DNA from: an uncultured Lachnospiraceae bacterium
GTDB taxonomy: Bacteria > Bacillota > Clostridia > Lachnospirales > Lachnospiraceae
NCBI GenBank assembly: GCA_949287925.1
Contig: CASEIR010000054.1
Coordinates: forward strand, 78,201-142,200
DNA: 64,000 nt
Direction of reading: 5' to 3'
Of the stretch, positions 35,667 through 43,932 are shown in pieces. The translations under genes and the position numbers were made by a program. Below the pieces are notes generated by a model. That model saw only the letters and a list, made by a program, of their open reading frames with translations. It was not told where the DNA came from and did not search any database. Every line of letters starts with the position of its first letter. Positions within the stretch are counted from its first letter, which is position 1.

Positions 35667-35671
35667 CTGTA

Positions 35672-35702
35672 AAGGACTGGAAATCTTAAATTTCCAGTCC
35701 TT
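35672..35702 (-). terminator. Hairpin at the maf stop codon
   Basis: A perfect 13-base inverted repeat, AAGGACTGGAAAT (35672-35684) and ATTTCCAGTCCTT (35690-35702), with the maf stop codon in the 5-base loop. On the - strand only a short T-run follows, so it may end maf mRNA or simply protect it. Confidence 0.5.
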
Positions 35703-36264
35703 CATTTAGAAGCTCGTGATAAAGACGTGCAAGAGGAAGACCTACGACATTGTTATAATCACCCTGGATAGATTTTACATGAACGGCGAAAGGCCCCTGG
35801 ATTCCGTATGCACCGGCCTTGTCCAGAGAATCGCCGGTGGCGGTATAAGAAAGGAGATCTTCTCTGCTGATGGGATAAAAAGTTACATCTGTACGCTCAC
35901 AGAAACGTACAGTTTTTATGGAACCTTTCCGGGTGATTAAAAGGCAGACTCCGGTGTATACCTGATGCGTGCGGTCTGAGAGCATGGACAGCATATCATA
36001 AGCCTCCTGGCGATTAGAAGGTTTCCCGAGAATTTCGCCGTTGTAGACAACAAGCGTATCGGCTCCGATGATAACCTGATCCGGGGATATGTGTTCTCGT
36101 CCGACAGCATAAGCCTTTTGAGACGCCAGGTTCATGACGACATCCTCCGGGGAATCCCCTTCTCGATTCTCTTCTGCCGTAGATGGAATAATATCAAATT
36201 GAAAACCTGCCTGTTCCATTAATTCTCTTCTTCTGGGAGAGGCAGATGCAAGAATATATTTCAT
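35686..36264 (-). CDS. maf: Maf-family nucleoside triphosphate pyrophosphatase
   Basis: 192 residues. 'YILASASPRRRELMEQAGF' is the Maf/YhdE signature, followed by 'ADTLVVYNGEILGKP' and 'DKAGAYGIQGPFAVHVKSIQGDYNNVVGLPL'. It hydrolyses non-canonical or modified dTTP/UTP-type nucleotides and affects septum formation when overproduced. I chose the ATG at 36262-36264 because AAGGAGG lies 11 bases upstream on that strand; the 14-codon longer frame has no site. Convergent with rpsU and divergent from the pentapeptide gene. Confidence 0.95.
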   Translation of the reverse strand: MKYILASASPRRRELMEQAGFQFDIIPSTAEENREGDSPEDVVMNLASQKAYAVGREHISPDQVIIGADTLVVYNGEILGKPSNRQEAYDMLSMLSDRTHQVYTGVCLLITRKGSIKTVRFCERTDVTFYPISREDLLSYTATGDSLDKAGAYGIQGPFAVHVKSIQGDYNNVVGLPLARLYHELLNEGLEI

Positions 36265-36296
36265 AAGTATGAAAACCTCCTTTGCTGACTGAGAAC

Positions 36297-36325
36297 AGTA
36301 TAACATGCAGAAGTACTGTTTGCAA
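36297..36325 (-). promoter_or_regulatory. maf promoter sharing its -35 with the divergent gene
   Basis: Read on the - strand: TTGCAA (36325-36320), 17 bases, TATACT (36302-36297). The -35 hexamer is its own reverse complement and is the same six bases used by the + strand promoter. Confidence 0.65.
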
Positions 36326-36348
36326 AGAATTGGCGGATTCGATATAAT
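36320..36348 (+). promoter_or_regulatory. Promoter of the pentapeptide/ATPase pair
   Basis: TTGCAA (36320-36325), 17 bases, TATAAT (36343-36348). Shares the -35 with the maf promoter on the other strand. Confidence 0.7.
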
Positions 36349-36384
36349 AAAACAAGAATAAGCAGTTTAAGAAGGTGTAATAGA

Positions 36385-37086
36385 ATGAAAAGATTATTGG
36401 CCAGGGATCTGCAGGAGGCCGTTGCCGGAAGAAAGAAAGGAGAACGGCTGATGTTCCGGGAGTATGAGATTGAACCTTCCGATTATTCGGGGTGGGATCT
36501 GAGCAATATGGATTTTACGCTTTGTTCATTCAGCGGATCAGTGATGAACCATGTGGATTTTCATGACAGCAGTGTAGAGAACGCTCTTTTTGATGGTGTT
36601 CCATTAAAAGGGACGGATTTTACAAACGCAAATATGCGTACAGCCTCTTTTCGCTACTGTGACATGCGTATGTGCAGTATCCGGGGAGCTGATCTGTTTG
36701 GAGCAGTGCTGGAATATGCCTTGCTTGAGGGGATCATTGACGATGAAAGGACACAGTGGTTCCGGCTGCATTGTCCGGAAAAAGGAGCGTTTCTCGGGTA
36801 CAAAAAATGCGTAAATGACCGGATGGTCCAGCTGCTGATTCCGGCAGACGCTCGCAGAACATCGGCGACCCTCCCATCATGCCGGTGTGACAAGGCAAAG
36901 GTCCTGACGATAAAGAGTTTTGATTTCCGCCAGAATTTTGAAGAGGCATGGTCGTTGGTAGACGAGAATTTTGTATACAAAAGAGGCGAATGGGTAGTAG
37001 TAAAAGATTTTAATGAAGACCGGTGGATGGATTCAACGACGGGTATACATTTTTGGATGACACGGAAAGAAGCAGAGGCATATTAA
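36385..37086 (+). CDS. Pentapeptide-repeat protein with C-terminal DUF5758-like domain
   Basis: 233 residues. About residues 33-115 are pentapeptide repeats of the A(D/N)Lxx/xxFxx type ('GWDLSNMDFTLCSFSGSVMN', 'LKGTDFTNANMRTASF'), expected to fold as a right-handed beta helix. The C-terminal part ('LIPADARRTSATLPSCRCDK' near 150) resembles DUF5758. No signal peptide or membrane helix, so cytoplasmic. The next gene starts at its stop codon, so the two are almost certainly co-translated. Function is unknown; pentapeptide proteins can mimic DNA or act as scaffolds, but nothing here shows either. Confidence 0.85.
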   Translation: MKRLLARDLQEAVAGRKKGERLMFREYEIEPSDYSGWDLSNMDFTLCSFSGSVMNHVDFHDSSVENALFDGVPLKGTDFTNANMRTASFRYCDMRMCSIRGADLFGAVLEYALLEGIIDDERTQWFRLHCPEKGAFLGYKKCVNDRMVQLLIPADARRTSATLPSCRCDKAKVLTIKSFDFRQNFEEAWSLVDENFVYKRGEWVVVKDFNEDRWMDSTTGIHFWMTRKEAEAY

Positions 37087-38792
37087 TGATGAAAACAGCA
37101 GAAGATTTAAGAGAATTACTGAACCGGATTGACCATAGAGGGTATCCGGCGTATAAGGACACAAAAGGAAGGTATCAATTTGATTTCTTTGTATTGGGAA
37201 TTGATCATGTCCAGGGAGACCCATTTGCGGCGCCTTCTGCGCTTCACATAGAGTTGGAGGGCAGACGGGCGGGATTCCCGGAATTTTTATATGATAAGAA
37301 ACATAAAAGGATTGCGCTGCAGGACGAATTGACCCGGCAGTTTTCGAAAACAGTATCCCGGTATTCGTTTCAGGCAAAGGGGTCTGGAAAAAGTGGCCTC
37401 ATTTCTGTTACGCGGTGCGGACAAGAGGTGCTGGAACGCACAGCCTGTACGATGGACCCGGACTCCGGAACAATCATTCTTCGGTTCGAGGTTGGTTTCC
37501 CGGCGCGTGGCAGGACGATTTCTTCCGGGGAACTGATCCGGATTCTGTATGAATATATTCCGGCCTGCATCCGGTCATCCTGCATATACCGGAATTTGGA
37601 TGCCGGCAGAATGAAAAAGATTATGGAACTGGCAGAGGATCAGGAAGCGATTCGATGTGAACTTATCCGCAGGAATCTGGTCGCGTACGTGGCAGATGGA
37701 GCAATCCTGCCGCGTGAGTCTGGAATTTCCCAGAAGCCGATGAAAGACGCGGTGCCGTTTGTGTCGCCGGAGTCTATGAAAGTGGAATTGGCGCTTCCGT
37801 ATAAAGGACGTATGACAGGGATGGGGATACCTAAGGGAATCACGCTGATTGTAGGCGGCGGATACCATGGAAAGTCCACGTTATTAAAAGCATTGGAAAT
37901 GTGTGTGTATCCGCATATAGCTGGAGATGGACGTGAGTATGTAGTGACGGATCCGGATGCGGTAAAAATCCGGGCGGAGGATGGGAGAAGTATTAAGCAT
38001 ACAGATATTTCTATGTTTATTAATGATCTGCCCAATGGACGTGATACCCGTGCATTTTATACAGAAGATGCCAGCGGGAGCACATCGCAGGCCGCGAATG
38101 TATCAGAAGCATTGGAGGCGGGGGCATCGGCGCTTCTGATTGATGAAGATACCAGTGCTACGAATTTTATGGTGAGAGATGAGCTGATGCAGCAGGTGAT
38201 CCACCGGAACATGGAACCGATTACGCCATATATTGAGCGGGCCGGGGATCTGCTGTGTGACTATGGAATCTCGACGGTTCTTGTGGCGGGAAGTTCCGGA
38301 TCTTTCTTTCAGATCGCAGATCATATTATACAGATGGAACGTTATGTTCCCAAGGATATTACAATGAGGGCGAAACAGGTGGCAAAAAGTTACCCGGCGC
38401 TGAAATTCCCGGAGCAAAAACTTGGATTACCGGATTGTGTAAGACGCCCGAAGCACAACGGCAGTCTCATGCATAAGGGCCGGATTAAACAAAAAACACT
38501 GGGGAGAGACGGACTGATGCTGGGGAATGAAACCATAGATCTTCGTTATGTGGAACAGCTTGCAGATACAGAACAGATCAACTGTCTGTCATACATGATG
38601 CTGTATGCGGAAGAGCATCTGATGGATGGAAGACATACGATCCGTGAGATTGTGGAAAAGCTCTATGATATGCTGGAAACTGGCGGGATGGCTGCTTTGT
38701 GTGCGGGAAGAACGGTTCCAGGAAATCTTGCACTGCCCAGAAAAGAAGAATTCTTTTCGTGTATCAACAGATACCGGGGGCTGCGGCTGTAA
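37086..38792 (+). CDS. ABC-class ATPase (PF09818 type), function unknown
   Basis: 568 residues, usual for this family. The N-terminal domain ('LNRIDHRGYPAYKDTKGRYQF') is followed by an ATPase core with Walker A 'GGGYHGKSTLLKALE' near residue 257 and Walker B 'ALLIDEDTSATNFMVRDELM' near 350; 'EDASGSTSQAANVSEAL' may be the ABC signature. No membrane helices, so not a transporter. A related protein in trypanosome mitochondria (MRB1590) binds RNA during editing; whether that carries over is unknown. ATG 37086 overlaps the upstream stop by one base, with AGAGG 7 bases before; ATG 37089 is also possible. Sometimes mis-annotated as isopentenyl-diphosphate isomerase. Confidence 0.88.
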   Translation: MMKTAEDLRELLNRIDHRGYPAYKDTKGRYQFDFFVLGIDHVQGDPFAAPSALHIELEGRRAGFPEFLYDKKHKRIALQDELTRQFSKTVSRYSFQAKGSGKSGLISVTRCGQEVLERTACTMDPDSGTIILRFEVGFPARGRTISSGELIRILYEYIPACIRSSCIYRNLDAGRMKKIMELAEDQEAIRCELIRRNLVAYVADGAILPRESGISQKPMKDAVPFVSPESMKVELALPYKGRMTGMGIPKGITLIVGGGYHGKSTLLKALEMCVYPHIAGDGREYVVTDPDAVKIRAEDGRSIKHTDISMFINDLPNGRDTRAFYTEDASGSTSQAANVSEALEAGASALLIDEDTSATNFMVRDELMQQVIHRNMEPITPYIERAGDLLCDYGISTVLVAGSSGSFFQIADHIIQMERYVPKDITMRAKQVAKSYPALKFPEQKLGLPDCVRRPKHNGSLMHKGRIKQKTLGRDGLMLGNETIDLRYVEQLADTEQINCLSYMMLYAEEHLMDGRHTIREIVEKLYDMLETGGMAALCAGRTVPGNLALPRKEEFFSCINRYRGLRL

Positions 38793-38811
38793 AGGACAGG
38801 GCGCCATAAGA

Positions 38812-38840
38812 TTGACTTTTTTGGATGCCCTCATTATAAT
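38812..38840 (+). promoter_or_regulatory. Candidate sigma-A promoter of rsmD-coaD
   Basis: TTGACT (38812-38817), 17 bases, TATAAT (38835-38840), 36 bases before rsmD. Confidence 0.8.
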
Positions 38841-38876
38841 AGTGGAAAATCTTGTTTCAATTTAAGGGGATGCGCC

Positions 38877-39446
38877 ATGAGAGTGATTGCAGGAAGTGCG
38901 AAACGGATACAATTAAAAACGGTTGAAGGACTGGGGACCAGGCCGACGACAGATCGTATCAAGGAGACGTTGTTTAATATCATTGCTCCTTATATGTATG
39001 ACTGTTGTTTCCTGGATCTTTTTGCAGGAAGCGGCGCAATTGGGATTGAAGCGCTCAGCAGAGGCGCGCGTGAGGCAGTTTTTGTAGAGAATCATGCGAA
39101 GGCAATGGCCTGTATCAAAGAAAATCTAAAGACCACGCGCCTGGAATCAAAAGCTACAACCATGACTATGGATGTGCTGACAGCGCTTTATAAGCTGGAA
39201 GGTGAGAAACAGTTTGACTATATATTTATGGATCCGCCTTATGACCGGGAATGGGAGAAAAAAGTCCTGCATTATCTGGCAGAATCGGATCTCCTTGCTT
39301 TTGACGGAGTTATCATCGTGGAGGCGTCCCGGAATACGGATTTTGACTATGTATATGATCTGGGATATATGATTTTGAAAAAGAAGGAATATAAGACTAA
39401 TATGCATGTGTTTCTAACACTGGCAGGGAGGAAGGAGATATGTTGA
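38877..39446 (+). CDS. rsmD: 16S rRNA (guanine(966)-N2)-methyltransferase RsmD
   Basis: 189 residues. '[34 protein letters not shown]' region is the typical N-terminus, the SAM site is '[19 protein letters not shown]' near residue 45, and the N6/N2-methylase motif 'DPPY' is near residue 120. Overlaps coaD by 7 bases. rsmD-coaD order matches B. subtilis ylbH-ylbI. Confidence 0.95.
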   Translation: MRVIAGSAKRIQLKTVEGLGTRPTTDRIKETLFNIIAPYMYDCCFLDLFAGSGAIGIEALSRGAREAVFVENHAKAMACIKENLKTTRLESKATTMTMDVLTALYKLEGEKQFDYIFMDPPYDREWEKKVLHYLAESDLLAFDGVIIVEASRNTDFDYVYDLGYMILKKKEYKTNMHVFLTLAGRKEIC

Positions 39447-39931
39447 AAGCAATCTACCCTGGAAGTTTTGATCCGGTCACATACGGACATCTGGATATGA
39501 TCGGAAGATCAGCGAAAATGGTGGATGAACTGATCGTAGGAGTGTTGAATAATAAAGCAAAAAGCCCGTTGTTTTCCGTAAAAGAACGTGTTAGAATGTT
39601 AGAAGAAGTTACAAAAGACCTGCCGAATGTTAAGGTTCTTCCATTTGAAGGACTGCTGGTAGATTTTGCCCGGGAGACGGGGGCCGATATGGTGATTCGC
39701 GGATTGCGGGCAATTACGGATTTTGAATATGAACTGCAGATGGCACAGACAAATCATAAACTGGATCCATCTGTGGAGACTGTGTTTCTGACGACAAACT
39801 TAAAGTATTCCTATCTGAGTTCTACTATTGTGAAAGAAGTGGCGGCTTTTGGAGGGGATATTTCTCAATTTGTACCCGCATATATATCTGAATGTGTGGA
39901 GGAGAAGATAAAACAAAAAAGGAGAGTGTAA
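39440..39931 (+). CDS. coaD: Phosphopantetheine adenylyltransferase
   Basis: 163 residues. '[22 protein letters not shown]' carries the T/HxGH nucleotidyltransferase motif; '[18 protein letters not shown]' is the second family motif. It makes dephospho-CoA, the fourth step of CoA synthesis. Overlaps rsmD, GGAAGGAG precedes the ATG. Confidence 0.97.
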   Translation: MLKAIYPGSFDPVTYGHLDMIGRSAKMVDELIVGVLNNKAKSPLFSVKERVRMLEEVTKDLPNVKVLPFEGLLVDFARETGADMVIRGLRAITDFEYELQMAQTNHKLDPSVETVFLTTNLKYSYLSSTIVKEVAAFGGDISQFVPAYISECVEEKIKQKRRV

Positions 39932-39934
39932 ATT

Positions 39935-40555
39935 ATGAGCAGCCGTATTGAGCAGATTATTGAAGAAATTGAGGAGTACATTGACAGTTGTAAGTTTCAG
40001 CCTTTATCTACGTCGAAGATTATTGTGAATAAGGATCAGATTGATGAATTGCTCCGGGAACTTCGAATGAAGACGCCGGATGAGATCAAACGGTATCAGA
40101 AGATCATTGCCAATAAAGATGCGATTCTGGCAGATGCGCAGGCGAAGGCGGACAATATGATCGAAGAAGCGCAGATCCACACGAATGAACTGGTCAGCGA
40201 GCATGAGATTATGCAGCAGGCTTATGCACAGGCGAATGAGATTGTAACGGCGGCTACAGAGCAGGCGCAGCAGATTCTGGACAATGCAACCAGTGATGCC
40301 AATGATATCCGTATTGGCGCCATGCAGTATACAGATGATCTTCTTGCGAATGCGGAGAGTATTATCGGGCATACACTGGACAGCTATACGACCAAATATG
40401 ATGGGCTGGTAAACTCTCTTCAGGAATGTTATGATATGGTGCGAAATAATCGTTCCGAGTTGGAGATTCCGGAACAGTCCGCCAGAGGACTGGAGGCAGA
40501 ATATGGAAACGGCGGACAGGAAGAAGAATATTCGCTGGAAGACGTAGATCTGTAA
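39935..40555 (+). CDS. Coiled-coil protein of unknown function
   Basis: 206 residues, highly charged and helical. Residues about 50-130 ('KIIANKDAILADAQAKADNM' and on) look like a long coiled coil with alanine-rich repeats, similar to vacuolar-ATPase E/H-subunit-like or DivIVA-like proteins. No signal or membrane helix. Starts 3 bases after coaD with AGGAGAG upstream, so it is in the rsmD-coaD operon. Its stop is only 5 bases from the convergent ylbJ stop. I cannot assign a function; a scaffold or cell-division role is speculation. Confidence 0.8.
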   Translation: MSSRIEQIIEEIEEYIDSCKFQPLSTSKIIVNKDQIDELLRELRMKTPDEIKRYQKIIANKDAILADAQAKADNMIEEAQIHTNELVSEHEIMQQAYAQANEIVTAATEQAQQILDNATSDANDIRIGAMQYTDDLLANAESIIGHTLDSYTTKYDGLVNSLQECYDMVRNNRSELEIPEQSARGLEAEYGNGGQEEEYSLEDVDL

Positions 40556-40560
40556 AAAGG

Positions 40561-41496
40561 CTACAGTATCAGATAAAAATAGAGAAATGCAAAAAAGCTG
40601 GTTACCAATGCGGTGATCAGCTTTTGTACGATATAAGGGACAGTTTTCAGTCCGCTTCCGTGGATCATAGATGAAGTCTGAGCGATACAGCACCAGCCGC
40701 CGAAAGAAGTAAGGAACACGACCATAAGGTATTGCAAATTCAAGGAGAGAGAAGAATTACAGATCATCGTAATTCCGGTAGTCATTTCCAGAGATGGGAG
40801 CAACAGATAATGAAGGAGGTAAAAATCTGCCGGCAAAGCCTGGATGATTGAGATCAGAATAGAAAACAGCATCATATAGGCCCCGATCTTAACAATATTT
40901 TCGATTCCTGAATATATGCAATCTTCTAAAATGGTTCCGGCCGAGGCGCTGGAACATGCCGGAAGGGAATTACGTTGCGTTGACTGGTAGTTATCTTTTT
41001 GATAAAAACGGCGAAAAAGGAAACTGCACAGTACCGGACCCCCTAGGAGCATCAAGAGAAATGGGAGGATCAGGGTTTCACTATGAAGATTCTGAAGCGC
41101 AATGTAATTTATGATGAACGCAGGACTCGTGTTATTGCAGAAAGACAGCAGATATCCGCCTTCTTGTTCTGAAATCTTTTTTTCTTTGACCAGATCTGCA
41201 GCGGTTCGGCTTCCCATTGGATATCCGCAGAGGAAGCCTGTGAGAATCACATAGCAGGCAGGAGGAGAAACCCGGAATAAAGGGCACAGGATGGGCGAGG
41301 TCAGACGGGACAGATATTCTGCCGCGCCAGAACAAACCAGCATGCCGGAAGTAATAAAAAAGGGAAGAAGCGCTGGAAGAACCTGACGGAACCAGAGAAG
41401 GATTCCTTTACAGGCGCCCTGTAGGGCTTGTTCCGGGCAGAATAGAATCAGGATTAAAAACAGCATAGATACAAAGGATGTTGCTTTTCCTTTCAT
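40561..41496 (-). CDS. ylbJ: Sporulation integral membrane protein YlbJ
   Basis: 311 residues with about eight membrane helices and the nucleoside-recognition (Gate) type motifs 'CGYPMGSRTAADLVKE' near residue 90 and 'CNNTSPAFIINYIA'. YlbJ is a sigma-E-dependent protein needed for heat-resistant spores in B. subtilis. There it lies next to coaD in the same direction; here it is in the same neighbourhood but on the opposite strand. CCGGAGG precedes the ATG on the - strand. Confidence 0.92.
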   Translation of the reverse strand: MKGKATSFVSMLFLILILFCPEQALQGACKGILLWFRQVLPALLPFFITSGMLVCSGAAEYLSRLTSPILCPLFRVSPPACYVILTGFLCGYPMGSRTAADLVKEKKISEQEGGYLLSFCNNTSPAFIINYIALQNLHSETLILPFLLMLLGGPVLCSFLFRRFYQKDNYQSTQRNSLPACSSASAGTILEDCIYSGIENIVKIGAYMMLFSILISIIQALPADFYLLHYLLLPSLEMTTGITMICNSSLSLNLQYLMVVFLTSFGGWCCIAQTSSMIHGSGLKTVPYIVQKLITALVTSFFAFLYFYLIL

Positions 41497-41542
41497 ATGT
41501 CAGAGCCTCCGGGAAATACTTTTTTCAATTCTATGGATTAGG

Positions 41543-41571
41543 TTGATTTTTTATGAGTAATGTTCCATAAT
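41543..41571 (+). promoter_or_regulatory. Candidate sigma-A promoter of pepD
   Basis: TTGATT (41543-41548), 17 bases, CATAAT (41566-41571), in the divergent gap between ylbJ and pepD. Confidence 0.65.
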
Positions 41572-41614
41572 AATCGGTAGAATGACTATTTCATAAGAAG
41601 AGAGGGATGTGAAA

Positions 41615-43063
41615 ATGGCAGTATTAGAAAATCTTGAACCCAAGAATGTGTTCCGTTTTTTTGAAGAGCTTACAAAAATACCGCACGGTACTTTTCATAC
41701 AAAACAGATCAGTGATTACTGTGTTGCGTTTGCAAAAGAACGTGGGCTGGAAGTGATACAAGATGATGTGAACAATGTGATTATCAAAAAGCCTGCCACA
41801 GCTGGGTATGAGGGGAGTGAACCGGTGATCATCCAGGGGCATCTGGATATGGTGTGCGTAAAAACGCCGGAGTCGTCCCATGATTTTGAAAAGGACGCGT
41901 TGGAACTTTTTGTTGAGGATGGCTATATCGGAGCAAGAAATACTTCCCTGGGAGGCGATGACGGAATCGCTGTGGCCATGGCTATGGCGGTCCTTGACAG
42001 CAACGAGCTGGAACACCCGCCTATAGAGGCAGTTTTCACCGTAGATGAAGAAACGGGAATGGGAGGCGCGCATGCTATTGATCTTTCGGTACTGAAAGGG
42101 AAGATGTTGATTAATATGGATTCGGAAGAAGAAGGAGTTCTAACAACCGGTTGTGCCGGAGGTATTGAATATGAAACAACACTCCCGGTTCATAAGGAAG
42201 AAAAACAGGGAACATTGATTCATATCCGTCTTCACGGCCTGACCGGAGGCCATTCGGGATCTGAGATCCATCTGCAGCGCGGCAATGCACATAAGATGAT
42301 GGGGCGTCTGTTGTACCGCCTCGCAGCGCGGACAGATCTCAGACTGACAGAAGTGTACGGAGGCAGTGTGGCAAATGTGATTGCGCAGGAATGCAGGGCG
42401 GGAATCCTTGTGCCGGCAGACGAGATGGATAAATGTATGGATCTGATCCGGGAGATGGAGCAAATCTGGAAAGATGAGTTCATGGGAGAGGAACCAGGAT
42501 TACGTGTAGAATGTGAGATTGAAAAAGAGACGAAGACAGACGTGTTTGACATTGATTCTACAAAACGCGTGATCGGATATTTAATGATTTGTCCAAACGG
42601 TATGATCGAATATAGCAGGAAATTGAAAGGTCTGGTTGAAACTTCTTTGAATGTCGGAGCTGTCAGATGTGAATCGGATAGCGTTAAGGCTCTCTTCCAG
42701 ATCCGAAGTTCCGTGGAGAGCCGGAAACAGCAGTTGATGGAGCAGCTGGAACAATGCTCTCTTGCGTTTGGCGGATTCGGAGAGAAAATGGCAGAGTATC
42801 CTGCATGGCAGTATAAGGAGGATTCAAAACTTCGTCCGTTGATGATTGATACATACAAAGATCTGTTTGGAGAGGAACCCACCGTATTTACAATCCATGC
42901 AGGATTGGAATGCGGCCTGTTTCTGGGAAAACGGCCGGATCTGGACTGTGTATCCTGCGGACCGAATGTTCCGTCGGTTCACTCAGTGAATGAACGGCTT
43001 GATATTGCTTCTACGCAGAGAACATGGAAGTACCTGGTTGAAATATTAAAAAGATGCAGATAA
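41615..43063 (+). CDS. pepD: Aminoacyl-histidine dipeptidase (M20 family, PepD)
   Basis: 482-residue M20 metallopeptidase. Zinc ligands appear in 'IIQGHLDMVC' near residue 78, 'LGGDDGIAVAMAMAVLD' near 117, the catalytic glutamates in 'VDEETGMGGAHA' near 148, 'NMDSEEEGV' near 170, and the C-terminal 'IHAGLECGLF' near 430. It cleaves Xaa-His and other dipeptides. ATG 41615 is preferred over GTG 41609 because AGAGAGGG stands in front. A terminator follows the stop. Confidence 0.95.
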   Translation: MAVLENLEPKNVFRFFEELTKIPHGTFHTKQISDYCVAFAKERGLEVIQDDVNNVIIKKPATAGYEGSEPVIIQGHLDMVCVKTPESSHDFEKDALELFVEDGYIGARNTSLGGDDGIAVAMAMAVLDSNELEHPPIEAVFTVDEETGMGGAHAIDLSVLKGKMLINMDSEEEGVLTTGCAGGIEYETTLPVHKEEKQGTLIHIRLHGLTGGHSGSEIHLQRGNAHKMMGRLLYRLAARTDLRLTEVYGGSVANVIAQECRAGILVPADEMDKCMDLIREMEQIWKDEFMGEEPGLRVECEIEKETKTDVFDIDSTKRVIGYLMICPNGMIEYSRKLKGLVETSLNVGAVRCESDSVKALFQIRSSVESRKQQLMEQLEQCSLAFGGFGEKMAEYPAWQYKEDSKLRPLMIDTYKDLFGEEPTVFTIHAGLECGLFLGKRPDLDCVSCGPNVPSVHSVNERLDIASTQRTWKYLVEILKRCR

Positions 43064-43075
43064 AAAACATATCAG

Positions 43076-43108
43076 CGCCGGCTCTTTGTAATAGAGAGCC
43101 GGCGTTTT
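43076..43108 (+). terminator. Rho-independent terminator of pepD
   Basis: CGCCGGCTCT (43076-43085) pairs perfectly with AGAGCCGGCG (43095-43104), followed by TTTT; an outer CATAT/ATATG can extend it. Confidence 0.88.
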
Positions 43109-43149
43109 GCATATGTTTTTATGATAATGCTGGGACGGGAGCATCCGTC

Positions 43150-43863
43150 ATGAAGAAAGTCGGGACAAAAAACAGTATCCTTCTGCTGTTGCTGCTGGCG
43201 CTGTTTGACGTGTTGGCGATTCATCGTATTCTGGAACTGGGAGTATATTTTGAATACCAGAGCAAGACCATATCTGACAGCTTTTTTCGAAAAACATTTT
43301 ACTCGGAATCTATGCGGGAGAATGTCGGATACTGGTCGAAAGAGTGTATAACATTTCTTAAAAATGTGGAAAATGAAGCGGTTTATTTTCCAATTCCAAC
43401 ATCCAGTGTGGATAAATCACTTCGCGTCGCATATACAGATTCCTGGATGGATGAGCGGAATTTTCAAGGGGAGAGAGGACACGAAGGGACCGATATCATG
43501 GCAATAGAGAACCAGAGGGGCTTATATCCGGTTGTAAGTGTTTCGGACGGGAGAATTACAAATCTTGGGTGGCTGGATAAGGGAGGGTACCGTGTCGGTG
43601 TAACCTCGGATAGTGGTACTTATTATTACTACGCACATCTCGAATCCTACAGCGGAATCGCAGAAGGAGATGAAATTATGGCGGGGCAGCTGCTTGGATA
43701 TATGGGAGATTCCGGGTATGGTCCCGAGGGAACGGTGGGACATTTTGACGTACATTTGCATTTTGGAATCTACTGTTATCAGGATGGAAAGGAAGTTAGC
43801 GTCAACCCGTATTTTCTGCTGAAGGCATTGGAAAAACATAAATTAAAGTATTCTTATTCCTAG
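43150..43863 (+). CDS. Membrane-anchored M23 (LytM) peptidase-like protein
   Basis: 237 residues: one N-terminal membrane helix ('ILLLLLLALFDVLAIHRILE'), a linker, then an M23 domain. Zinc motifs look intact: H-x3-D in 'RGHEGTDIMA' near residue 117 and HxH in 'VHLHFGIY' near 205. It probably cuts peptidoglycan peptides or acts as a cell-wall regulator outside the cell. I chose ATG 43150 because the anchor begins right after it; the open frame runs upstream into the pepD terminator. GGGAG lies 9 bases before. No specific partner is visible. Confidence 0.88.
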   Translation: MKKVGTKNSILLLLLLALFDVLAIHRILELGVYFEYQSKTISDSFFRKTFYSESMRENVGYWSKECITFLKNVENEAVYFPIPTSSVDKSLRVAYTDSWMDERNFQGERGHEGTDIMAIENQRGLYPVVSVSDGRITNLGWLDKGGYRVGVTSDSGTYYYYAHLESYSGIAEGDEIMAGQLLGYMGDSGYGPEGTVGHFDVHLHFGIYCYQDGKEVSVNPYFLLKALEKHKLKYSYS

Positions 43864-43880
43864 AGTTATTGCCGGTTATA

Positions 43881-43889
43881 TGTTATACT
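43881..43889 (+). promoter_or_regulatory. Candidate extended -10 promoter
   Basis: TG-T-TATACT (43881-43889), 44 bases before the rRNA methyltransferase gene; no good -35. Confidence 0.5.
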
Positions 43890-43932
43890 TATTTAGTATG
43901 TTTAAAAATATCAGCGCTACGGAGGATATATC

